From assembly GCF_932526225.1 (NCBI RefSeq), contig NC_064038.1, positions 2,668,001 through 2,732,000 on the forward strand: a DNA stretch of 64,000 nucleotides, read 5' to 3'. A model generated the notes under the pieces. That model was not told the DNA's origin. It saw only the letters and a list, made by a program, of their open reading frames with translations, and did no database searches. The position numbers and the translations under genes are program-made. Origin of the DNA: Nematostella vectensis. Its lineage: Eukaryota; Cnidaria; Anthozoa; Actiniaria; Edwardsiidae. This document shows, piece by piece, positions 1 to 8,997 of this stretch; positions within the stretch are counted from its first letter, which is position 1, and the number at the start of each line of letters is the position of its first letter.

Positions 1-33
1 TTCTTTTTTTTTTTTTCTATTAATTTTTTTTTT
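1..33. repeat. Tail of the preceding repeat unit (T-rich end)
   Basis: T-rich sequence with the CTATTAA motif that follows the Pol III-type terminator in every complete unit. It shows that the array extends beyond the left edge of the window. Confidence 0.9.
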
Positions 34-66
34 CGTAGAGCTTAACCCCTCTCACTCCTGCGTAGT

Positions 67-120
67 TTTCGGAAAAATAATAAGAAGAAAAAAACAAGAA
101 AAAAAAAAAACAAACAAAAA
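67..120. repeat. A-rich tract opposite the T-rich tract
   Basis: A nearly pure A tract with scattered G, C and T. With the T-rich sequence that ends each RNA gene (1-33 here; 2995-3028 in the next unit) it forms an inverted pair about 40 bp apart. Its length differs from unit to unit, which is the main source of small differences in unit size. Some of this variation may be sequencing error. Confidence 0.8.
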
Positions 121-278
121 ACAGACCATCCAAACAACCGTTTGACTTTGGGGGGAGGAGTGTTGACTGGCCCTCCCCCTCGTGAATTTTTCTCCGGATC
201 TCCGGATCAATTCCGTAATGGCATCCATCGGAGTATGGAAATGGACCTGGAGGATACAAGCCTGGTATACATCATACA

Positions 279-301
279 TCTAGCAAAATGAGCTTGCTAG
301 A
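279..301. other. Perfect 8-bp hairpin
   Basis: TCTAGCAA / TTGCTAGA with a 7-nt loop. It recurs in each unit; unit 17 has one mismatch (CATCCAGCAA near 46961). Role unknown. Confidence 0.6.
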
Positions 302-810
302 TTTACTGATGTCAACATTAGAAAGGGGAGGGACACTCTTTTCATACAGTACAATATTGCAGTTTTTACCTATTATTGAATAAGTGGGTAACATGTCTTT
401 GTTTATCAAACAAGGTCTATTTCTGAGACAAGCAAATTCAAGGGAGAGCTGTTGAAATAACAGGGGAATGTTGAAGGAAAAACAATTATCAGATTAAAAA
501 ACTACTGTAGATTCCTTTGCACGAAGATAATAACAAACATAATTTTGATTGTTATTTAGGAGGAACGAGACGAGTTCTACAACATACTATGAAAAGTATG
601 TATTACTCATCTAAATTATACAAGTAAAAAATTCTATTTAAAAAAATACTGTAAGTAATTAGGTAAATCCTAAAACATGTATAACATGTACAACACACTA
701 AAAACTCCATGGCTATTGACTGTTTTCTACTCACATGTTTTTACAGTATATACAATTTCATTCTGGTACATCTTGTGGTCACTGTGCCATCTTCAGGGCT
801 ACACCCAAAG
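302..810. other. Unassigned AT-rich spacer
   Basis: Apart from the small hairpin at 582-601 and two ACATGTA direct repeats near 676-692, I see nothing identifiable. The same holds for the matching stretch of each unit. Confidence 0.5.
582..601. other. Perfect 7-bp hairpin
   Basis: ACATACT / AGTATGT around ATGAAA. Found in all units that I compared. Role unknown. Confidence 0.6.
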
Positions 811-854
811 CACCTGTGCACCCCATCCACCTAAGGGTGTCGGCTGCACAGGTG
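811..854. other. 10-bp inverted repeat with inner stem
   Basis: CACCTGTGCA (811-820) and TGCACAGGTG (845-854) are exact complements. Inside, CACC-TAAG-GGTG (828-839) can form a second stem. The block is GC-richer than its surroundings. Some units alter it: units 5, 7-9 and 11 lose the outermost pair (AGGTTTTCC), unit 19 breaks both stems, and units 17 and 18 break the inner one. Confidence 0.6.
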
Positions 855-1366
855 TTCCTGATGAAGGAGGGTAAGGAGGGCAGGAAAAGGTTCTGCGACA
901 CCTTGCTTTTATGGACCCCTATGACTCCGAGTTGAGTGTGGCCCCTGTAGATGTTGACAGGTCAACCTCACAGCCACATGAAAGAAATGCCTAATATCTT
1001 ATGCTTTACAGTGAGTGTTTTGCAGTCAAGTTGGTTTCTGTTAGTGGGTAAAAATAAATAATTGTAATCATGACTATGGTCACACTGTACATATAGAACT
1101 GTAAATGAATAGAAAAAAAGTATATATTTCCAGTCAAACTACAGAATTGCATGATAACCTTGAAAGTATTGAATAAAAGACTGCAAAACCAACATCTTTT
1201 GTACTAGTTGCTTAGTTGGTTGAATTGACCACGGGCAATTTTAAGCTGAATTCCTACTTCCCCCACTCCCCCACCCCAGAAAAAAAATAATAAAAGAAAA
1301 CTAAAACTAAAACAAAACCAACAGAGACCCCCTCCAGCTATTTTCTCTTATTTTTTTTACAGCTAT
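855..1366. other. Unassigned spacer before the MITE
   Basis: Contains a short palindrome GTTGAC-AG-GTCAAC (953-966), broken in units 2 and 14, a C-rich stretch (1258-1278) and an A-rich stretch (1280-1320). I find no gene or known regulatory site. Confidence 0.5.
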
Positions 1367-1663
1367 TTAAAGGTGCAGTGCCATGGTAAGTGCTTTCAAT
1401 AGCTCTCTGAACCTGACACAATGAAATTTAGTTAACTCTAATACTGACTTATGAGCTTTTGGTACATGTGGGGGACTTAAATTCAAAGAAAATGACCACG
1501 AACTGTCAATAAACATAGTTTCTATAAAATATTGCTTTCAATAAAATATTGCATATTATTTTAACAAGGTATTGACACCTTTTAAAAAGGTCAACTATTT
1601 GTAGGCGATTAAAAGCCTACAATAAACACTGACATGCGCAGTACCATGACGCTGTCCCTTTAA
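1367..1663. mobile_element. TTAA-flanked MITE-like element, unit 1
   Basis: A 289-bp insert lies between TTAA at 1367-1370 and TTAA at 1660-1663. Its ends are imperfect inverted repeats: AGGTGCAGTGCCATGGT on the left (AGGGGCAGTGCCATGGT in most units) and the complement of ACCATGACGCTGTCCCT on the right, about 14 of 17 matching. Just inside the right end is a perfect 7-bp hairpin, TGTAGGC/GCCTACA (1600-1621). There is no transposase frame. A TTAA target site is typical of the piggyBac superfamily, but the ends do not start with CCC as those of piggyBac often do, so the family is open. It was present before the array amplified, since every untruncated unit has it at the same place. Confidence 0.6.
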
Positions 1664-2239
1664 GTCTTTCATTGCCATAACGCCCTGAGACGCCTGTAAA
1701 ATATAGGCCCAACTCCAAAACGTCAAAAATGCAAACTAAACATCACCAGACCCGGATACTCATAGATTCATCCAAGGCATAGACGACCTGCAAAAGCGCA
1801 TCTAAGCAATGTAATAGAATTGACTCTTTTGTCAAAATATCAACCTTAATTGCTGACCAATTCGTAATAAAATGCTTAAACTTAGAAACATTTCTTACCA
1901 AAAAAGACACAAAATTCCGAACTACAAATAGAGACAAGCAAACACAGATCAAGTCACCAATAGATACCTTTATTGCGCTCCGTCAGGTCCCATTTTACAG
2001 CAATCAGTCACAATAATCAATGCTAGAACCTCCATTAGAAGCGAGTCACAATTGTTAGCCTATTTTGCATGCCTGCACTGCATCATGGGAGTCTTGGAAA
2101 CACCTTGACAGACAGGCGGGCAATCTCCTCCAACAGAATCATAACAGTTTTTTTATAAGTCTCTTTGCCCCGAAGCCAAACAAAACATTTCCAGGTCCAA
2201 GAAACCCAGAATAAGCCTGAAAAGAATTTTCAGTCAACG
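1664..2239. other. Unassigned spacer between MITE and tRNA-like block
   Basis: About 575 bp present in all units but 13. It contains a 69-codon minus-strand frame (1743-1952) that I do not accept as a gene. I see no promoter box, tRNA or known RNA motif here. Confidence 0.5.
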
Positions 2240-2310
2240 GTAGCTTAGCTTAACTGGTAGTGTTGGACTTGAAATAGGGGGGGGGGGGTTTCTGTTTTCA
2301 GTCTGTTTTT
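2240..2310 (+). pseudogene. Decayed tRNA-Ser-like 5' half (SINE head or tRNA remnant)
   Basis: TAGCTTAACTGG at 2247-2258 is close to the A-box/D-arm consensus. It is followed at tRNA-like spacing by TTGGACTTGAAAT, which resembles a tRNA-Ser anticodon arm with TGA in a CTTGAAA loop. The 3' side of that stem (TAGG) no longer pairs, a G run follows, and there is no proper B-box; only a weak TTTTCAGTC lies before a T5. It is not a working tRNA. The same block is at 5233-5305, 8236-8306, 11231-11300, 14221-14290, 17226-17300, 20216-20285, 23210-23279, 26201-26270, 29207-29281, 32197-32266, 35196-35265, 39912-39987, 42911-42980, 45913-45982, 48925-49000, 52249-52318, 55246-55315, 58241-58310 and 61243-61312. 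It is absent from unit 13. Confidence 0.3.
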
Positions 2311-2758
2311 CTTACAATGTTGCTCAAAAGTAACCAGGAGTGAAAGGGTTGAAGTGAAATACAGCTATACTTAGTCAGGGTAGACAGTATTGCGGATTTT
2401 TTCGATATTCTATGCGATTTTACAAACCTCTCCCCCTTACGTCTTTCATTGCATTTTTTATTTTTTTTTTGAAGAATATTTAGGCCGGTGAATAGCTTAA
2501 TAAGCTCTACAAAGAAAAATAGAATCGCCAAATCGCACTTTTTTATTTCTATTTATTTTTGCTTTTTGCATGATATTAAAAAAACGGTTCCTAAAAAAAA
2601 CGTTTTTCTTTCTTCGCTTGTTTGATGTCCTGTACACGATAAAAGACAATGCGCCCGTGCGTTACGATGCCACGCGCCGACATAGCGAGCCCCCAAGGGA
2701 CTCAAGACGCCCAAATAGACCTGTATTTTTTTCACCCTCTATCTCAGCGAGCTGTGCG

Positions 2759-2769
2759 TGGCGTAACCG
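2759..2769 (+). promoter_or_regulatory. A-box candidate (TFIIIC site)
   Basis: TGGCGTAACCG matches TRGYNNANNNG at every defined position. I read it unchanged in all 21 full copies, including those with substitutions elsewhere in the gene. Confidence 0.5.
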
Positions 2770-2971
2770 TATTACAGGCCTGGGATCCTGGTTATTGTCC
2801 TCCCCATTAATGCGCGGGTTGGAATACCTTGCAAGAGTGTTGTACAGCATATTCGCCGGAAATATCGGTGCTTGGGGCCTTCGGGTTCTTTACAGCCTTC
2901 CGTAAAAGCCTTGTGCTGCCATACCGATTGGGTAATCCGTATGTATGGTTTCCGTTTTGTTTTTCAGGTCG

Positions 2972-2981
2972 GGTTCGATCC
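2972..2981 (+). promoter_or_regulatory. B-box candidate (TFIIIC site)
   Basis: GGTTCGATCC is a full match to the GGTTCGANNC core and sits in a T-arm-like GGG...CCC context. I read it unchanged in all 21 copies and in the extra 3' fragment at 49963-49972. Confidence 0.65.
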
Positions 2982-2982
2982 C

Positions 2983-3001
2983 ATGCCAATGGCATTTTTT
3001 T
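2983..3001 (+). terminator. Hairpin plus T7 Pol III terminator
   Basis: ATGCC-AAT-GGCAT forms a 5-bp stem and runs directly into T7, followed after one C by a second long T run. Pol III stops at T4 or longer, so this is a strong stop signal 14 nt past the B-box. The layout recurs at the end of each RNA gene copy. Confidence 0.6.
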
Positions 3002-4360
3002 CTTTTTTTTTCTATTAATTTTTTTTTTCGTAGAGCTTAACCCCTCTCACTCCTGCGTAGTTTTCGGAAAAATAAGAAGAAAAAAAAAACAAGAAAAAAA
3101 AAAAAAAACAGACCATCCAAACAACCGTCTGACTTTGGGGGGAGGAGTGTTGACTGGCCCTCCCCCTCGTGAATTTTTCTCCGGATCTCCGGATCAATTC
3201 CGTAATGGCATCCATCGGAGTATGGAAATGGAACTGGAGGATACAAGCCTGGTATACATCATACATCTAGCAAAATGAGCTTGCTAGATTTACTGATGTC
3301 AACATTAGAAGGGGGAGGGACACTCTTTTCATACAGTACAATATTGCAGTTGTTACCTATTATTGAATAAGTGGGTAACATGTCTTTGTTTATCAAACAA
3401 GGTCTATTTCTGAGACAAGCAAATTCAAGGGAGAGCTGTTGAAATAACAGGGGAATGTTGAAGGAAAAACAATTATCTGATTAAAAAAACTACTGTAGAT
3501 TCCTTTGCACGAAGATAATAACAAACATAATTTTGATTGTTATTTAGGAGGAACGAGACGAGTTCTACAACATACTATGAAAAGTATGTATTACTCATCT
3601 AAATTATACAAGTAAAAAATTCTATTTAAAAAAAATACTGTAAGTAAATAGGTAAATCCTGAAACATGTATAACATGTACAACACACTAAAAACTCCATG
3701 GCTATTGACTGTTTTCTACTCACATGTTTTTACAGTATATACAATTTCATTCTGGTACATCTTGTGGTCACTGTGCCATCTTCAGGGCTACACCCAAAGC
3801 ACCTGTGCACCCCATCCACCTAAGGGTGTCGGCTGCACAGGTGTTCCTGATGAAGGAGGGTAAGGAGGGCAGGAAAAGGTTCTGCGACACCTTGCTTTTA
3901 TGGACCCCTATGATTCCGAGTTGAGTGTGGCCCCTGTAGATGTTGAAAGGTCAACCTCACAGCCACATGAAAGAAATGCCTAATATCTTATGCTTTACAG
4001 TGAGTGTTTTGCAGTCAAGTTGGTTTCTGTTAGTGGGTAAAAATTATTATAAATAATTGTAATCATGACTATGGTCACACTGTACATATAGAACTGTAAA
4101 TGAATAGAAAAAAAGTATATATTTCCAGTCAAACTACAGAATTGCATGATAACCTTGAAAGTATTGAATAAAAGACTGCAAAACCAACATCTTTTGTACT
4201 AGTTGCTTAGTTGGTTGAATTGACCACGGGCAATTTTAAGCTGAATTCCTCCTTTCCCCACTCCCCCACCCCAGAAAAAAAATAATAAAAGAAAACAAAA
4301 ACTAAAACAAAACCAACAGAGACCCCCTCCAGCTATTTTCTCTTATTTTTTTACAGCTAT

Positions 4361-4657
4361 TTAAAGGGGCAGTGCCATGGTAAGTGCTTTCAATAGCTCT
4401 CTGAACCTGACACCAGGAAAATTAGTAAACTCTAATAATGACTTATGAGCTTTTGGTACATGTGGGGGACTTAAATTCAAAGAAAATGACCACAAACTGT
4501 CAATAAACATAGTTTCTATAAAATATTGCTTTCAATAAAATATTGCATATTATTTTAGCAGGGTATTGACAGCTTTTAAAAAGGTCAACTATTTGTAGGC
4601 GATTAAAAGCCTACAATAAACACTGACATGCGCAGTACCATGACGCTGTCCCTTTAA
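4361..4657. mobile_element. MITE-like element, unit 2
   Basis: TTAA at both ends; left end AGGGGCAGTGCCATGGT. Interior variant ACCAGGAAAATTAG near 4413. Confidence 0.58.
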
Positions 4658-5737
4658 GTCTTTCATTGCCATAACGCCCTGAGACGCCTGTAAAATATAG
4701 GCCCAACTCCAAAACGTCAAAAATGCAAACTAAACATCACCAGACCCGGATACTCATAGATTCATCCAAGGCATAGACGACCTGCAAAAGCGCATCTAAG
4801 CAATGTAATAGAATTGACTCTTTTGTCAAAATATCAACCTTAATTGCTGACCAATTCGTAATAAAATGCTTAAACTTAGAAACATTTCTTACCAAAAAAG
4901 ACACAAAATTCCGAACTACAAATAGAGACAAGCAAACACAGATCAAGTCACCAATAGATACCTTTATTGCGCTCCGTCAGGTCCCATTTTACAGCAATCA
5001 GTCACAATAATCAATGCTAGAACCTCCATTAGAAGCGAGTCACCATTGTTAGCCTATTTTGCATGCCTGCACTGCATCATGGGAGTCTTGGAAACACCTT
5101 GACAGACAGGCGGGCAATCTCCTCCAACAGAATCATAACAGTTTTTCTATAAGTCTCTTTGCCCCGAAGCCAAACAAAACATTTCCAGGTCCAAGAAACA
5201 TAGAATAAGCCTTAAAACAATTTTCAGTCAACGGTAACTTAGCTTAACTGGTGGTGTTGGACTTGAAATAGGGGGGGGGAGGTTTCTGTTTTCAGTCTGT
5301 TTTTTCTTACAATGTTGCTCAAAAGTAACCAGGAGTGAAAGGGTTGAAGTGAAATACAGCTATACTTAGTCAGGGTAGACAGTATTGCGGATTTTTTCGA
5401 TATTCTATGCGATTTTACAAACCTCTCCCCCTTACGTCTTTCATTGCATTTTTATTTTTTTTAATGAATATTTAGGCCGGTGAATAGCTTAATAAGCTCT
5501 ACAAAGAAAAATAGAATCGCCAAATCGCACTTTTTTATTTCTATTTATTTTTGCTTTTTGCATGACATTAAAAAAACGGTTCCTAAAAAAAAACGTTTTT
5601 CTTTCTTCGCTTGTTTGATGTCCTGTACACGATAAAAGACAATGCGCCCGTGCGTTACGATGCCACGCGCCGACATAGCGAGCCCCCAAGGGACTCAAGA
5701 CGCCCAAATAGACCTGTATTTTTTTTCACCCTCTATC

Positions 5738-5995
5738 TCAGCGAGCTGTGCGTGGCGTAACCGTATTACAGGCCTGGGATCCTGGTTATTGTCCTCCCCA
5801 TTAATGCGCGGGTTGGAATACCTTGCAAGAGTGTTGTACAGCATATTCGCCGGAAATATCGGTGCTTGGGGCCTTCGGGTTCTTTACAGCCTTCCGTAAA
5901 AGCCTTGTGCTGCCATACCGATTGGGTCATCCGTATGTATGGTTTCCGTTTTGTTTTCCAGGTCGGGTTCGATCCCATGCCAATGGCATTTTTTT
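5738..5995 (+). ncRNA. Candidate Pol III gene, copy 2
   Basis: A-box 5753-5763, B-box 5966-5975, T7 5989-5995. Two substitutions against copy 1: A to C at 5928, which breaks one pair of the inner GATT/AATC stem, and T to C at 5958. Confidence 0.48.
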
Positions 5996-7362
5996 CTTTT
6001 TTTTTTTTTTCTATTAATTTTTTTTTTCGTAGAGCTTAACCCCTCTCACTCCTGCGTAGTTTTCGGAAAAATAAGAAGAAAAAAAAAAAACAAGAAAAAA
6101 AAAACAAAAAAAAAACAGACCATCCAAACAACCGTCTGACTTTGGGGGGAGGAGTGTTGACTGGCCCTCCCCCTCGTGAATTTTTCTCCGGATCTCCGGA
6201 TCAATTCCGTAATGGCATCCATCGGAGTATGGAAATGGACCTGGAGGATACAAGCCTGGTATACATCATACATCTAGCAAAATGAGCTTGCTAGATTTAC
6301 TGATGTCAACATTAGAAGGGGGAGGGACACTCTTTTCATACAGTACAATATTGCAGTTGTTACCTATTATTGAATAAGTGGGTAACATGTCTTTGTTTAT
6401 CAAACAAGGTCTATTTCTGAGACAAGCAAATTCAAGGGAGAGCTGTTGAAATAACAGGGGAATGTTGAAGGAAAAACAATTATCTGATTAAAAAACTACT
6501 GTAGATTCCTTTGCACGAAGATAATAACAAACATAATTTTGATTGTTATTTAGGAGGAACGAGACGAGTTCTACAACATACTATGAAAAGTATGTATTAC
6601 TCATCTAAATTATACAAGTAAAAAATTCTATTTAAAAAAATACTGTAAATAATTAGGTAAATCCTAAAACATGTATAACATGTACAACACACACACTAAA
6701 AACTCCATGGCTATTGACTGTTTTTTACTCACATGTTTTTACAGTATATACAATTTCATTCTGGTACATCTTGTGGTCACTGTGTCATCTTCAGGGCTAC
6801 ACCCAAAGCACCTGTGCACCCCATCCACCTAAGGGTGTCGGCTGCACAGGTGTTCCTGATGAAGGAGGGTAAGGAGGGCAGGAAAAGGTTCTGCAACACC
6901 TTGCTTTTATGGACCCCTATGATTCCGAGTTGAGTGTGGCCCCTGTAGATGTTGACAGGTCAACCTCACAGCCACATGAAAGAAATGCCTAATATCTTAT
7001 GCTTTACAGTGAGTGTTTTGCAGTCAAGTTGGTTTCTGTTAGTGGGTAAAAATTATTATAAATAATTGTAATCATGACTATGGACACACTGTACATATAG
7101 AACTGTAAATGAATAGAAAAAAAGTATATATTTCCAGTCAAACTACAGAATTGCATGATAACCTTGAAAGTATTGAATAAAAGACTGCAAAACCAACATC
7201 TTTTGTACTAGTTGCTTAGTTGGTTGAATTGACCACGGGCAATTTTAAGCTGAATTCCTCCTTCCCCCACCCCAGAAAAAAAATAATAAAAGAAAACTAA
7301 AACTAAAACAAAACCAACAGAGACCCCCTCCAGCTATTTTCTCTTATTTTTTTTTCAGCTAT

Positions 7363-7659
7363 TTAAAGGGGCAGTGCCATGGTAAGTGCTTTCAATAGCT
7401 CTCTGAACCTGACACAATGAAATTTAGTAAACTCTAATACTGACTTATGAGCTTTTGGTACATGTGGGGGACTTAAATTCAAAGAAAATGACCACAAACT
7501 GTCAATAAACATAGTTTCTATAAAATATTGCTTTCAATAAAATATTGCATATTATTTTAACAAGGTATTGACAGCTTTTAAAAAGGTCAACTATTTGTAG
7601 GCGATTAAAAGCCTACAATAAACACTGACATGCGCAGTACCATGACGCTGTCCCTTTAA
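7363..7659. mobile_element. MITE-like element, unit 3
   Basis: Both TTAA sites and both terminal repeats intact; 297 bp with target sites. Confidence 0.58.
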
Positions 7660-8739
7660 GTCTTTCATTGCCATAACGCCCTGAGACGCCTGTAAAATAT
7701 AGGCCCAACTCCAAAACGTCAAAAATGCAAACTAAACATCACCAGACCCGGATACTCATAGATTCATCCAAGGCATAGACGACCTGCAAAAGCGCATCTA
7801 AGCAATGTAATAGAATTGACTCTTTTGTCAAAATATCAACCTTAATTGCTGACCAATTCGTAATAAAATGCTTAAACTTAGAAACATTTCTTACCAAAAA
7901 GACACAAAATTCCGAACTACAAATAGAGACAAGCAAACACAGATCAAGTCACCAATAGATACCTTTATTGCGCTCCGTCAGGTCCCATTTTACAGCAATC
8001 AGTCACAATAATCAATGCTAGAACCTCCATTAGAAGCGAGTCACCATTGTTAGCCTATTTTGCATGCCTGCACTGCATCATGGGAGTCTTGGAAACACCT
8101 TGACAGACAGGCGGGCAATCTCCTCCAACAGAATCATAACAGTTTTTTTTTATAAGTCTCTTTGCCCCGAAGCCAAACAAAACATTTCCAGGTCCAAGAA
8201 ACCCAGAATAAGCCTGAAAAGAATTTTCAGTCAACGGTAGCTTAGCTTAACTGGTAGTGTTGGACTTGAAATAGGGGGGGGAGGTTTCTGTTTTCAGTCT
8301 GTTTTTCTTACAATGTTGCTCAAAAGTAACCAGGAGTGAAAGGGTTGAAGTGAAATACAGCTATACTTAGTCAGGGTAGACAGTATTGCGGATTTTTTCG
8401 ATATTCTATGCGATTTTACAAACCTCTCCCCCTTACGTCTTTCATTGCATTTCTTATTTTTTTTTAATGAATATTTAGGCCGGTGAATAGCTTAATAAGC
8501 TCTACAAAGAAAAATAGAATCGCCAAATCGCACTTTTTTATTTCTATTTATTTTTGCTGTTTGCATGATATTAAAAAAACGGTTCCTAAAAAAAACGTTT
8601 TTCTTTCTTCGCTTGTTTGATGTCCTGTACACGATAAAAGACAATGCGCCCGTGCGTTACGATGCCACGCGCCGACATAGCGAGCCCCCAAGGGACTCAA
8701 GACGCCCAAATAGACCTGTATTTTTTTTCACCCTCTATC

Positions 8740-8997
8740 TCAGCGAGCTGTGCGTGGCGTAACCGTATTACAGGCCTGGGATCCTGGTTATTGTCCTCCC
8801 CATTAATGCGCGGGTTGGAATACCTTGCAAGAGTGTTGTACAGCATATTCGCCGGAAATATCGGTGCTTGGGGCCTTCGGGTTCTTTACAGCCTTCCGTA
8901 AAAGCCTTGTGCTGCCATACCGATTGGGTAATCCGTATGTATGGTTTCCGTTTTGTTTTTCAGGTCGGGTTCGATCCCATGCCAATGGCATTTTTTT
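8740..8997 (+). ncRNA. Candidate Pol III gene, copy 3
   Basis: A-box 8755-8765, B-box 8968-8977, T7 8991-8997. I see no difference from copy 1 across the predicted transcript. Confidence 0.5.

Larger units (their letters stand above)
2744..3001 (+). ncRNA. Candidate RNA polymerase III gene, copy 1
   Basis: Likely a short Pol III transcript of about 250 nt. Seen in the sequence: TGGCGTAACCG at 2759-2769 fits the A-box consensus TRGYNNANNNG at every fixed position; GGTTCGATCC at 2972-2981 fits the B-box core; ATGCC-AAT-GGCAT at 2983-2995 is a perfect small hairpin; and T7 at 2995-3001 is a typical Pol III terminator. A stem CCATAC (2919-2924) with GTATGG (2943-2948) encloses GATT-GGGT-AATC (2926-2937), so the RNA is probably folded. 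The A-box to B-box gap of about 200 nt is long for a tRNA or SINE. An alternative A-box with one mismatch, TGGGTAATCCG (2929-2939), would give tRNA-like spacing and a transcript of only about 85-100 nt. The start site is a guess, set 15 nt upstream of the A-box. I do not recognise the RNA. It could also be a SINE or pseudogene amplified by the array. Confidence 0.5.
34..3028 (+). repeat. Tandem repeat unit 1 (2995 bp)
   Basis: First full unit, taken to begin at CGTAGAGCTT and used here as the reference for layout. It holds, in order, an A-rich tract, small hairpins, a GC-richer inverted repeat, a TTAA-flanked MITE-like element, a tRNA-like block, flanking inverted repeats and the candidate Pol III RNA gene. 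It lacks about 6 bp of the ATTATTATAAAT stretch near 1050 that all other units with this region have. It carries GAAAGGGGAGGG at about 321, a variant shared with units 6, 14, 16 and 19-22. No coding gene is supported. Confidence 0.97.
2335..3055. repeat. Inverted repeats framing the Pol III gene
   Basis: CAGGAGTGAAAGGGTT at 2335-2350 is complementary, with two differences, to AACCCCTCTCACTCCTG at 3039-3055. Next to it GTAGAGCTTA (3030-3039) is the exact complement of TAAGCTCTAC (2501-2510), and the match goes on with changes into the T-rich TTCTATTAATTT. The right arm is therefore one continuous block, while its two partners on the left are 150 bp apart. These could be the ends of an old mobile element that carried the RNA gene; I see no target-site duplication. 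The same layout recurs in the other units. Confidence 0.45.
3029..6027 (+). repeat. Tandem repeat unit 2 (2999 bp)
   Basis: Same order of elements as unit 1. Distinctive variants are CCTTTCCCCACTCC near 4251, ACCAGGAAAATTAG near 4413, and GGTAACTTAGCTT plus TGGTGGTG at about 5233-5257. These recur in unit 16, about 40.7 kb away, and partly in unit 15, which points to exchange between distant units. Confidence 0.97.

Noticed and set aside
631-660. ATTCTATTT followed by CTGTAAGTAA, considered as a spliced-leader RNA gene
   Set aside because: The likeness to a tunicate leader is limited to a few AT-rich bases. I see no Sm site or stem-loop order of an SL RNA downstream.
953-966. GTTGAC-AG-GTCAAC palindrome as a nuclear receptor site
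   Set aside because: Only one AGGTCA half-site is clear, the other half is imperfect, and units 2 and 14 have lost the symmetry.
1743-1952. 69-codon minus-strand frame (MICVCLSLFVVRNFVS) in nearly all units
   Set aside because: The start is shifted in units 3 and 15 by loss of one A. The differences seen in other units (D to H, S to G, T to S, L to C) are amino-acid changes rather than silent ones. It is kept because the array is homogenised, not because it is shown to code.
2744-3001. Known Pol III or snRNA genes (5S, 7SL, U6, RNase P/MRP, Y, vault) as the identity of the repeated gene
   Set aside because: None of the conserved motifs of these RNAs that I know appear on either strand. This is a reading by eye; an Rfam search would be decisive.
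2983-3001. Rho-independent bacterial terminator
   Set aside because: The hairpin plus T run has that look, but the stem is only 5 bp and AT-containing, and the B-box 2 nt upstream makes a Pol III stop the better explanation.
3015-3266. Minus-strand frame beginning MYDVYQACILQ in each unit
   Set aside because: The second half is a translated homopolymer of F residues and its reading frame changes with tract length. No family is recognised.
2829-3278. Plus-strand frames of 105-154 codons with F- and K-rich stretches across unit borders
   Set aside because: They read through the T- and A-rich tracts, are open only for certain homopolymer lengths and start at a non-ATG codon inside the RNA gene.
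5642-5899. 85-codon plus-strand frame starting MRPCVTMPRADIASPQ, repeated in many units
   Set aside because: It runs through the candidate RNA gene and is lost in units 1, 4, 7, 8, 11, 16 and 21, mostly by a change in the length of the T run before the gene. No domain is recognisable.
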